Origin: an uncultured Oscillospiraceae bacterium
GTDB taxonomy: Bacteria; Bacillota; Clostridia; Oscillospirales; Oscillospiraceae
Direction of reading: 5' to 3'
NCBI GenBank assembly: GCA_947625355.1
Contig: CANQOA010000001.1
Span: 1-64,000 of the forward strand
Length of the DNA: 64,000 nucleotides
The translations under genes were made by a program, and so were the position numbers. The notes beneath the pieces are model-generated. The model did no database searches and was not told the origin of the DNA. It saw nothing but the letters and a program-made list of their open reading frames with translations. Shown piece by piece: positions 8,166-15,500 of this stretch; the stretch's first letter is position 1; every line of letters begins with the position of its first letter.

Positions 8166-9143
8166 ATGTCAAATAAAGCACAAGACAATCCCAGCTGCGG
8201 CTTCCGCACATCCATCGGCGGGCAGGCGCTCATCGAGGGCATCCTCATGCGGGGCGTGGACAAGCAGTCCGTCGTCATCCGCTCCCAGACCGGGGAGCTG
8301 GTCACCAAGGTGGAGCCGCTGCGCCTGCTCAAGGAAAAGCATCCCTTCCTGGGCTGGCCGCTGATCCGGGGCGTGGTGAACTTCCTGGACAGCATGGCCC
8401 ACGGCATGAAGGCCATCACCTACTCCGCCCAGTTCCTGCCCGACGAGGAACAGGAGGAGCCCAGCAAGCTGGACAAGTGGATCGAGGCCCATTTCAGCTC
8501 CGAAAAGGCGGAGAAGCTCATCATCGCCATCGCGGTGGTGCTGGGGCTGGGCCTGGCGGTGGGGCTGTTCATCTTCCTGCCCACGGCGCTGGTGGGGCTG
8601 ATCCCCGGCCTGCGCCACGGCCATGACGGCGTCCGCACCCTGCTGGAGGGCATCCTGAAGCTGGTCATCTTCCTGGGCTACATGGCGGCGGTCAGCCACA
8701 TGAAGGAGATGAGCCGCATGTGGGCCTACCACGGCGCGGAGCACAAGACCATCTACTGCTACGAGCACGGCAAGGAGCTGACGGTGGACAACGTGCGCAC
8801 CGAGAGCCGTTTCCACCCCCGCTGCGGCACCAGCTTCCTGCTGGTGGTCATCATCCTGAGCGTGCTGGTGTTCATCATCGCCAACGCCTTCCTGCATGTG
8901 GACAACGTGTTCCTGCGGATATTGGTGAAGCTGCTGCTGCTGCCCATCGTGGTGAGCCTGAGCTATGAGCTCAACCGCTGGATCGGCCGGCACGACGAGC
9001 TGGCCATCGCCAAGGTCCTCTCCTGGCCCGGCCGGATGCTGCAGCATCTGACCACCCGGGAGCCGGACGAGGGCATGATGGAGGTGGCCATCACCGCCCT
9101 GAAGCTGGTCATCCCGGACCAGAAGGGCGCGGACCAATGGTAA
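8166..9143 (+). CDS. DUF1385 membrane protein
   Basis: The 325-residue protein matches the DUF1385 family found across Firmicutes. It contains GGQALIEGILMRG near the start, the conserved YHGAEHKTIYCYE and the FHPRCGTSFL signature, and four to five hydrophobic segments (about 118-140, 155-175, 222-245, 250-270). Conserved His, Glu and Cys residues suggest metal binding, but the family function is not established. It precedes prmC, its usual neighbour in Firmicutes, where prfA often follows; here prfA is absent. Confidence 0.88.
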   Translation: MSNKAQDNPSCGFRTSIGGQALIEGILMRGVDKQSVVIRSQTGELVTKVEPLRLLKEKHPFLGWPLIRGVVNFLDSMAHGMKAITYSAQFLPDEEQEEPSKLDKWIEAHFSSEKAEKLIIAIAVVLGLGLAVGLFIFLPTALVGLIPGLRHGHDGVRTLLEGILKLVIFLGYMAAVSHMKEMSRMWAYHGAEHKTIYCYEHGKELTVDNVRTESRFHPRCGTSFLLVVIILSVLVFIIANAFLHVDNVFLRILVKLLLLPIVVSLSYELNRWIGRHDELAIAKVLSWPGRMLQHLTTREPDEGMMEVAITALKLVIPDQKGADQW

Positions 9144-9144
9144 G

Positions 9145-9300
9145 TCATTTGAAAGGAGCAAGCTCCTTTCAAATGAGAAGGCTACGGCCTGCTGCAGCGC
9201 ACGCGCAAAGCGCGCACGTTTGCAGGCCGAGAAGGATTTTTTCCGAGGTACACGCCCCCGGAAAAAATGATCCCATTTTCTTTGCGCCTGCGGGCGCAAA
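9145..9300. repeat. Array of four hairpins between DUF1385 and prmC
   Basis: Four successive inverted repeats fill the gap: a perfect 15-bp stem with a 2-nt loop (9145-9159 with 9162-9176); GGCCTGC/GCAGGCC (9186-9228) enclosing CGCGC-AAA-GCGCG; an imperfect stem from about 9235 to 9272; and TTTGCGCC/GGCGCAAA (9281-9300). The first begins 2 nt after the DUF1385 stop. Confidence 0.8.
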
Positions 9301-9347
9301 CTCTGCGAGGCTATCCCCTATCTGACAACAGAGAGAAGATATGAGTC

Positions 9348-10214
9348 ATGGCTAAAACTTACAACGACATCTATATCCGGGCGCGTAAGCGCCTGAAGGA
9401 GGCGGGCATCGACGCCTATGGCCTGGAGGCCCGGCTGATCGTCTCCCAGGCGGCCGGCAAGACCATGGAGAAGCTGATGCAGGACTTGAATCTGTACGCC
9501 TCCGACGAGTTTGCCGACGACGTGCAGGCCATGGTGGAGCGGCGGATCACCGGCGAGCCGGTGGCCTATATCACCGGCCAGTGGGAGTTCTACGGCGTTC
9601 CGCTGGAGATCACCCGCGACAGCCTGATCCCCCGCGCGGACACGGAGGTGCTGGTAAAAGCGGCCATCACCCTGTTCGAGGGACGCAACGGCACGCCGCG
9701 CATCCTGGACCTCTGCGCCGGGTCCGGCTGTGTGGGCGTGGCCATGGGCGTGCACATGCCGGGCGCGCGCATCGTCATGGTGGACAACAGCCGCCGGGCC
9801 CTCAGCCTGTGCCGGCGGAACATCAGCCGGAACAACCTGGACATCCGGGTCATGTGCGTGGAGGCGGACGTGACCGAGACGCCGCCCCTGCTCCTGGGGG
9901 ATTTTGACCTGATCACCTGCAACGCCCCCTATATCCCCACGGCGGAGCTGGAGACCCTGGACAGCTCCGTGAAGGACTATGAGCCCATCCAGGCCCTGGA
10001 CGGCGGCCCGGACGGGCTGGATATCATCCGGCCGGTGATCCGGCTGTGGAAGGGCGTGCTGCGGGACAACGGCGTCATGATGCTGGAGATCGGCGAGGGT
10101 CAGGCCCCGGCCGTGGCCCAGCTGCTGGAGCAGGCCGGCTTCACCGGCATCCGGGCCCTGCAGGATACCGCCGGTACCGACCGGGTCATGGTGGCCCGCC
10201 TGAAGAGATCGTAA
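9348..10214 (+). CDS. prmC: Release factor glutamine methyltransferase (PrmC/HemK)
   Basis: PrmC methylates the GGQ glutamine of peptide release factors using SAM. The 288-residue protein has an N-terminal helical domain and a SAM fold (ILDLCAGSGCVGVAMG, near 120-135). The catalytic motif is NAPYIPT rather than the family's NPPY; this single Pro to Ala change is unusual, but the asparagine and tyrosine are retained. It follows DUF1385, as commonly seen in Firmicutes, and precedes recA. The assignment as PrmC rather than another N5-glutamine methyltransferase rests on length and neighbours. Confidence 0.87.
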   Translation: MAKTYNDIYIRARKRLKEAGIDAYGLEARLIVSQAAGKTMEKLMQDLNLYASDEFADDVQAMVERRITGEPVAYITGQWEFYGVPLEITRDSLIPRADTEVLVKAAITLFEGRNGTPRILDLCAGSGCVGVAMGVHMPGARIVMVDNSRRALSLCRRNISRNNLDIRVMCVEADVTETPPLLLGDFDLITCNAPYIPTAELETLDSSVKDYEPIQALDGGPDGLDIIRPVIRLWKGVLRDNGVMMLEIGEGQAPAVAQLLEQAGFTGIRALQDTAGTDRVMVARLKRS

Positions 10215-10253
10215 ATTGTCCCTCCCCGTCATCCGGGGAGAAAGGAGAGAGAT

Positions 10254-11366
10254 ATGGCAGCGAAAAAGACGGCGCCCCCGCCCACCGTGGGACAGGCGGC
10301 GGACAAGAAAAAGGCTCTGGAGACCGCGCTGGCCCAGATCGAGAAGAGCTACGGCAAGGGCGCGATCATGCGCCTGGGCGAGGATATCCCCGTGAACGTG
10401 GAGAGCATCTCCACCGGTTCGCTGGGCCTGGACCTGGCTCTGGGCATCGGCGGCGTCCCCCGGGGACGCATCGTGGAGATCTACGGCCCCGAGGCCAGCG
10501 GCAAGACCACTCTGGCCCTGCACCTGGTGGCCTCCGCCCAGAAGGGCGGCGGCGAGGTGGCCTATATCGACGTGGAGCACGCGCTGGAGCCGGCCTATGC
10601 CCGGGCCCTGGGCGTGGACATCGACAACCTGCTCATCTCCCAGCCAGACACCGCCGAGCAGGCTTTGCAGATCACCGAGGCCCTGGTCCGTTCCGGCGCC
10701 ATCGACGTGATCGTGGTGGACTCGGTGGCGGCGCTGCTGCCCCGCAGCGAGCTGGAGGGCGAGATGGGCGACTCCACCGTGGGCGTGCTGGCCCGGCTCA
10801 TGAGCCAGGCGCTGCGCAAGCTGGCGGGCATCGTCTCCAAGACCAACTGCATCGTGGTGTTCATCAACCAGCTGCGGGAAAAGATCGGCGTGATGTACGG
10901 CAACCCGGAGACCACCCCCGGCGGCCGGGCCCTGAAATATTACGCCAGCGTGCGTCTGGACGTGCGCCGGGTGGAGACCCTCAAGTCCGGCGACGAGATG
11001 ATCGGCAACCGCACCCGGGTCAAGATCGTCAAGAACAAGGTGGCGCCCCCCTTCAAGGAGGCCCAGTTCGACATCATCTACGGCGAAGGCATCTCCAAGA
11101 TCGGCGAGATCATCGACCTGGGCGTGAAGCTGGACATCATCGAGAAGGCCGGCGCCTGGTTCACCTGCTGCGGCGAGCGCATCCAGGGCCGGGACGGCGT
11201 GAAGGAATACCTCCAGGAGAACCCCGACAAGGCCGACGAGATCGAGGCGCAGATCCGCGCCAACGCCCACAAGCTCATGAGCCCCCAGGCCCTCAAGGCC
11301 GCCAAAGCCGCCGGCCGGGCCGTGGACGTGTCCGCGGAGGACTTTGACGACGGCGCGGACGAATAA
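10254..11366 (+). CDS. recA: Recombinase RecA
   Basis: RecA forms ATP-dependent filaments on single-stranded DNA, drives strand exchange and triggers LexA cleavage. It shows Walker [10 protein letters not shown], Walker [13 protein letters not shown], and the loop-2 stretch around [18 protein letters not shown]. The length of 370 residues includes the usual acidic tail. AAGGAGAGA gives a good ribosome site. No LexA box is evident in the short 5' gap, so expression probably comes from upstream in the run. The stop overlaps the recX start by 1 nt. Confidence 0.98.
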   Translation: MAAKKTAPPPTVGQAADKKKALETALAQIEKSYGKGAIMRLGEDIPVNVESISTGSLGLDLALGIGGVPRGRIVEIYGPEASGKTTLALHLVASAQKGGGEVAYIDVEHALEPAYARALGVDIDNLLISQPDTAEQALQITEALVRSGAIDVIVVDSVAALLPRSELEGEMGDSTVGVLARLMSQALRKLAGIVSKTNCIVVFINQLREKIGVMYGNPETTPGGRALKYYASVRLDVRRVETLKSGDEMIGNRTRVKIVKNKVAPPFKEAQFDIIYGEGISKIGEIIDLGVKLDIIEKAGAWFTCCGERIQGRDGVKEYLQENPDKADEIEAQIRANAHKLMSPQALKAAKAAGRAVDVSAEDFDDGADE

Positions 11367-11905
11367 TGCCCGCTGACGAACAGAAAAAATACACCGTCCG
11401 ATCGGTGATGAACGATCCGGCGGGGGAGCTGGAGCCGCCCAAAAAGAAGCCCCAGTCCCCCCTGGAGCAGGCCAAAAAATGGGCTCTGGATTATCTCAAG
11501 CGCCCCCATTCGGAGAAGGAGCTGCGCCAAAAGCTGGCCCAAAAGGGCGTCGCGGAGGCAGACATCGACAGGGTGACCGCCCTGTGCGTGGACTACGGCT
11601 TCGTGAACGATGCCGAATACGCGGGCATGATCGCGCGCCACTATGCCGCCGCCGGCTACGGTCCGGGGCGGGTGCGCGCGGAACTGAACCGACGGGGCGT
11701 GCCCAAGGAGCTTTGGGACGACGCCCTGGCGGAGCTGGGCGGGCAGGACGACACCATCGACCGGCTGCTGGCGGCAAGGCTGCGGGGCCGGGACCCCGCC
11801 GACCGGAAGGAACGGGACAAGGCCGCGGCGGCGCTGTTCCGCAAGGGCTATTCCTGGGATGACATCCGCGCCGCGCTGCGCCGGTATGGGGCGGAGGATG
11901 AGTAA
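11366..11905 (+). CDS. recX: Regulatory protein RecX
   Basis: RecX proteins are small three-helix repeat proteins that cap and modulate RecA filaments. The 179-residue product contains the family signature around KWALDYLKRPHSEKELRQKL, then GFVNDAEYAGMIARH and GYGPGRVRAELNRRGV. Its ATG overlaps the recA TAA (TAATG), so translation is coupled. There is a proline/lysine-rich N-terminal extension of about 30 residues before the first repeat. Confidence 0.93.
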   Translation: MPADEQKKYTVRSVMNDPAGELEPPKKKPQSPLEQAKKWALDYLKRPHSEKELRQKLAQKGVAEADIDRVTALCVDYGFVNDAEYAGMIARHYAAAGYGPGRVRAELNRRGVPKELWDDALAELGGQDDTIDRLLAARLRGRDPADRKERDKAAAALFRKGYSWDDIRAALRRYGAEDE

Positions 11906-11949
11906 AGCCAGCAAAGGGCGGCCTCACCCGTCGGGTCACAGGTAACTAT

Positions 11950-13296
11950 ATGAACGTACATTTCACTGCACTTGGATGTGCGAAAAATCTCATTGATTCT
12001 GAGCAGATGCTGGCCCTGATCCGGGCCGCCGGCCACCAGATCACCGCGGACCCCGCCCAGGCGGACGCCGCGGTGGTCAATACCTGCGCCTTCATCGAGG
12101 CGGCCCAGCAGGAGGCCATCGACGCCATATTGGAGCTGGCCGAGCTGAAAAAGACCGGCAGTCTGAAGCGCCTGGTGGTCACCGGGTGCCTGCCCCAGCG
12201 CTACCAGGGCGACATCCTCCGGGAGATCCCGGAGATCGACGCGGTGCTGGGCGTGGGCAGCTTTCCCGACATCGTGGCCGCGCTGGAGACGCCGGAGCGC
12301 CACTACGCCCGCTTCGCGGACAAGAACGCCCCCCTGCCGGAGCTGGACCGGACCGTGACCACCGGGCCGGGCTGGGCCTATATCAAGATCGCGGACGGCT
12401 GCGACAATCGCTGCGCCTACTGCGTGATCCCCTCCATCCGGGGACAGTACCGCTCCCGCCCCATGGACGCCGTCCTGGCGGAGGCCCGTGCCCTGGCCGC
12501 CCAGGGGGTGAAGGAGCTGATCCTGGTGGCTCAGGACGTGACGGCCTACGGCCGGGACTTCCGGGACGGCACCACCCTTTGTACCCTGCTGCGGGAACTG
12601 GTGAAGGTGGACGGCATAGAATGGATACGGCTGCACTACCTCTATCCCCACGAGATCACGACCGAGCTCATCGACCTGATCGCCGCCGAGCCGAAGATCG
12701 TGAAGTACCTGGACATCCCCATCCAGCATGTGAACGACGCCATCCTGCGCCGGATGCGCCGGCCGGAGAAGCGCGCCTCCATCGAGGCGCTGTTCGCGAA
12801 GCTCCGCCAGCGCATCCCGGACGTGGTGATCCGTACCAGCCTGATCGTGGGCCTGCCCGGCGAGGGGGAGGCGGAATTTCAGGAACTCATGGACTTCCTC
12901 CGGGAGCAGCAGCTGCAGCGGGTAGGGGTATTCGTTTTTTCGCCCCAGGAGGGCACCGCGGCGGCCCAGATGCCCGACCGATGCAGCCAGGAGGAAGCGG
13001 AAGCTCGCCGGGACGCGGCCATGGCGCTGCAGGAGCAGATCATGCGGGCGTACAACGACCGGCACATAGGCATGACGTTCAAGGTCTTGTGCGAGGGTCA
13101 GGACGAGGACGGCCGCTGGGTCGGCCGCAGCTGGGCCGACTCGCCGGAGGTGGACGGCCAGGTCCTCTTCACCGGCGACGGCGCCCCGGGGCAGTTTTCC
13201 TGGGTGCGCATCGACGGCCAGGAGGACGGCTTCCTCACCGGGCATACCGTAAAAATAAACGATAAAGGATCAAGGGATCGTTTCCTATATGTTTGA
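11950..13296 (+). CDS. rimO: Ribosomal protein S12 methylthiotransferase RimO
   Basis: RimO adds a methylthio group to an aspartate of ribosomal protein S12. The N-terminal UPF0004 domain has the cysteines of LGCAKN, NTCAFI and VTGCLPQ; the radical SAM cluster is GCDNRCAYCVIPS (CX3CX2C), and a C-terminal TRAM domain ends the 448-residue protein. GCAKNLID and SIRGQYRSRP distinguish RimO from MiaB. It follows recX and overlaps the cysE start by 8 nt, so it is part of the same transcript. Confidence 0.95.
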   Translation: MNVHFTALGCAKNLIDSEQMLALIRAAGHQITADPAQADAAVVNTCAFIEAAQQEAIDAILELAELKKTGSLKRLVVTGCLPQRYQGDILREIPEIDAVLGVGSFPDIVAALETPERHYARFADKNAPLPELDRTVTTGPGWAYIKIADGCDNRCAYCVIPSIRGQYRSRPMDAVLAEARALAAQGVKELILVAQDVTAYGRDFRDGTTLCTLLRELVKVDGIEWIRLHYLYPHEITTELIDLIAAEPKIVKYLDIPIQHVNDAILRRMRRPEKRASIEALFAKLRQRIPDVVIRTSLIVGLPGEGEAEFQELMDFLREQQLQRVGVFVFSPQEGTAAAQMPDRCSQEEAEARRDAAMALQEQIMRAYNDRHIGMTFKVLCEGQDEDGRWVGRSWADSPEVDGQVLFTGDGAPGQFSWVRIDGQEDGFLTGHTVKINDKGSRDRFLYV

Positions 13297-13933
13297 CTAT
13301 CTGCGAGAGACCATACGCGCCTACCAGGCCCGGGACCCGGCGGCCCGCAGCGCCCTGGAGATATACCTTTTGTATCCCGGCGTGAGGGCGGTGATGCGCC
13401 ACCGCCGGGCCCACTGGTGCTGGACCCACGGGCTGAAGTTCCTGGGCCGGGCCATCTCCCAGCGTACCCGGAAAAAGACCGGCATCGAGATCCATCCCGG
13501 CGCCACCATCGGCCGGCGGCTGGTGATCGACCACGGCATGGGCGTGGTCATCGGCGAGACCGCCGAGGTAGGGGACGACGTGCTCCTGTACCAGTGCGTG
13601 ACCCTGGGCGGCACCGGCAAGGACCAGGGCAAGCGCCATCCCACCATCGGCAACAACGTGCTGATCGGCTCCGGCGCCAAGGTGCTGGGCCCCTTCAAGG
13701 TGGGGGACAACAGCCGCATCGCCTCCAACGCGGTGGTGCTCAGCGAGGTCCCGGCCAACTCCACCGCCGTGGGCGTGCCCGCCCATATCGCCCGCATCGC
13801 CGGCGAGCGCACCGACTTTGCCTCCCGGGTGGACCAGATCAGCGTGTCCGATCCGGTGGCCCAGGAACTGTGCGCCCTGCGCGGCCGCGTCATCCAGCTG
13901 GAACAGCAACTTGCAAAGGAGAAGGAGAACTGA
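13289..13933 (+). CDS. cysE: Serine O-acetyltransferase
   Basis: CysE makes O-acetylserine from serine and acetyl-CoA, the first step of cysteine synthesis. The 214-residue protein has an N-terminal helical part and the left-handed beta-helix with HPGATIGRRLVIDHG, the active-site histidines, and GGTGKDQGKRHPTIGNNV. It has the short form typical of Gram-positive EpsC-like enzymes. It overlaps rimO and is 3 bp from cysS, so cysteine synthesis and charging are coupled. No T-box is visible immediately upstream because the start lies inside rimO. Confidence 0.95.
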   Translation: MFDYLRETIRAYQARDPAARSALEIYLLYPGVRAVMRHRRAHWCWTHGLKFLGRAISQRTRKKTGIEIHPGATIGRRLVIDHGMGVVIGETAEVGDDVLLYQCVTLGGTGKDQGKRHPTIGNNVLIGSGAKVLGPFKVGDNSRIASNAVVLSEVPANSTAVGVPAHIARIAGERTDFASRVDQISVSDPVAQELCALRGRVIQLEQQLAKEKEN

Positions 13934-13936
13934 CCT

Positions 13937-15337
13937 ATGCGTTTTTATAACGATCTGACCATGCAAAAGGAGGACTTCGTCCCCATCGAGGAGGGCAAGG
14001 TCCGCATGTACTGCTGCGGCCCCACGGTGTATAACCTCATCCACGTGGGCAACGCCCGGCCCATCATCATGTTCGACGTGCTGCGCCGTTACCTGGAATA
14101 CCGGGGCTATGAGGTGAACTTCGTCCAGAACTTCACCGATGTGGACGACAAGATCATCAAGCGGGCCAACGAGGAGGGCATCAGCGCCGCCCAGGTGGCG
14201 GAAAAATACATCGCCGAGTACTGGAAGGACGTGCAGGGCCTGGGCGTCCGAGCTGCCACCGTCCATCCCAAGGCCACGGAGAACATCCCCCAGATCATCG
14301 GGCTCGTCCAGACCCTCATGGACAAGGGCTACGCCTACGAGGCGAATGGGGACGTATATTACCGCACCGCCAAGTTCCGGGATTACGGCAAGCTCAGCCA
14401 CCAGAATCTGGACGATCTGATGCACGGGGCCCGCGTGGAGGTCAACGATGTCAAGGAGGACCCCATGGATTTCGCCCTGTGGAAGGCCGCCAAGCCCGGC
14501 GAGCCCGCCTGGGAGTCCCCCTGGGGCATGGGCCGCCCCGGCTGGCACATCGAGTGCTCGGCCATGTCCAACCGCTATCTGGGCAAGACCATCGACATCC
14601 ACACCGGCGGCAAGGACCTGATCTTCCCCCACCATGAGAACGAGATCGCCCAGTCCGAGGCCGCCAACGGCGTGCCCTTCGTCCACTACTGGCTGCATAA
14701 CGGCTTCATCAACGTGGACAACCAGAAGATGTCCAAATCCCTGGGCAACTTCTTCACCGTCCGGGACGCCGCCGCGGCCTATGGCTACGACTGCATCCGC
14801 ATGTTCATGCTCATGAGCCATTACCGCTCCCCGCTGAACTACTCCACCGACGTCCTGACCCAGACCCAGGCCGCCCTGGAGCGGCTCAAGACCGCCAAAG
14901 ACAACCTGGACTTCTTCGCGGAAAACGGCAGGGACGGGGACATGTCCCCGGAGGAAGCCGCTTTCGCCGCCGGGCTGAAAAAATACCGCCAGCGGTTCAT
15001 CGACGTCATGGACGACGACTTCAACACCGCCGACGCGGTGAGCGTGATCTTTGAGCTGGTCCGGGAGATCAACGCCGCCGTCTCCCCCGCCGCCGACCCG
15101 TCCAAGGCCCTGGCGGCCGCGTGCCGGGATCTGTTTCTGGAGCTGTGCGGCGTGCTGGGCATCCCCTTCGGCGCCGCCGAGAACCTGGACAGCGAGATCG
15201 AACAGAAGATCGCCGCCCGGCAGGCCGCCCGCAAGGCCAAGAATTGGGCCGAGGCCGACCGCATCCGGGACGAGCTGAAGGCCGCCGGCATCATCCTGGA
15301 GGATACCCCCCAGGGCGTAAAATGGCACCGGGCGTGA
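13937..15337 (+). CDS. cysS: Cysteinyl-tRNA synthetase
   Basis: A class I aminoacyl-tRNA synthetase of 466 residues that charges tRNA-Cys. It has the zinc-ligand start CCGPTVYNLIHVGN (HIGH motif as HVGN), DVDDKIIKRA, the GWHIECSAM zinc region and KMSKSLGN. Its C-terminal DALR-like helical domain is complete. It is the last gene of the plus-strand run and is followed by a strong hairpin. Confidence 0.97.
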   Translation: MRFYNDLTMQKEDFVPIEEGKVRMYCCGPTVYNLIHVGNARPIIMFDVLRRYLEYRGYEVNFVQNFTDVDDKIIKRANEEGISAAQVAEKYIAEYWKDVQGLGVRAATVHPKATENIPQIIGLVQTLMDKGYAYEANGDVYYRTAKFRDYGKLSHQNLDDLMHGARVEVNDVKEDPMDFALWKAAKPGEPAWESPWGMGRPGWHIECSAMSNRYLGKTIDIHTGGKDLIFPHHENEIAQSEAANGVPFVHYWLHNGFINVDNQKMSKSLGNFFTVRDAAAAYGYDCIRMFMLMSHYRSPLNYSTDVLTQTQAALERLKTAKDNLDFFAENGRDGDMSPEEAAFAAGLKKYRQRFIDVMDDDFNTADAVSVIFELVREINAAVSPAADPSKALAAACRDLFLELCGVLGIPFGAAENLDSEIEQKIAARQAARKAKNWAEADRIRDELKAAGIILEDTPQGVKWHRA

Positions 15338-15359
15338 CGCGCTCCCGACCACATCAGCT

Positions 15360-15385
15360 ATCCCCCGCCGATCTCGGCGGGGGAT
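15360..15385 (+). terminator. Terminator after cysS
   Basis: A perfect 12-bp stem (15360-15371 with 15374-15385) with a TC loop, followed by a weak T tract. Confidence 0.7.
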
Positions 15386-15420
15386 TTCCGCATCTTTCCC
15401 CATTTTTCGACGATATGGGG

Positions 15421-15449
15421 TTGACATCCCGGCAAAGGTGTGATAAATT
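15421..15449 (+). promoter_or_regulatory. Promoter of the pseudokinase gene
   Basis: Consensus TTGACA (15421-15426), 17-nt spacer, TAAATT (15444-15449); an AT-rich stretch leads to the ATG at 15501. Confidence 0.75.
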
Positions 15450-15500
15450 TGTTTTAAATCGTAACCAAATTGTAACTTTTTTCAGTTCGGCGGTGATTAC

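Noticed and set aside
13289-15337. T-box control of cysE-cysS
   Set aside because: cysE starts inside rimO and cysS follows by 3 bp, leaving no room for a leader.
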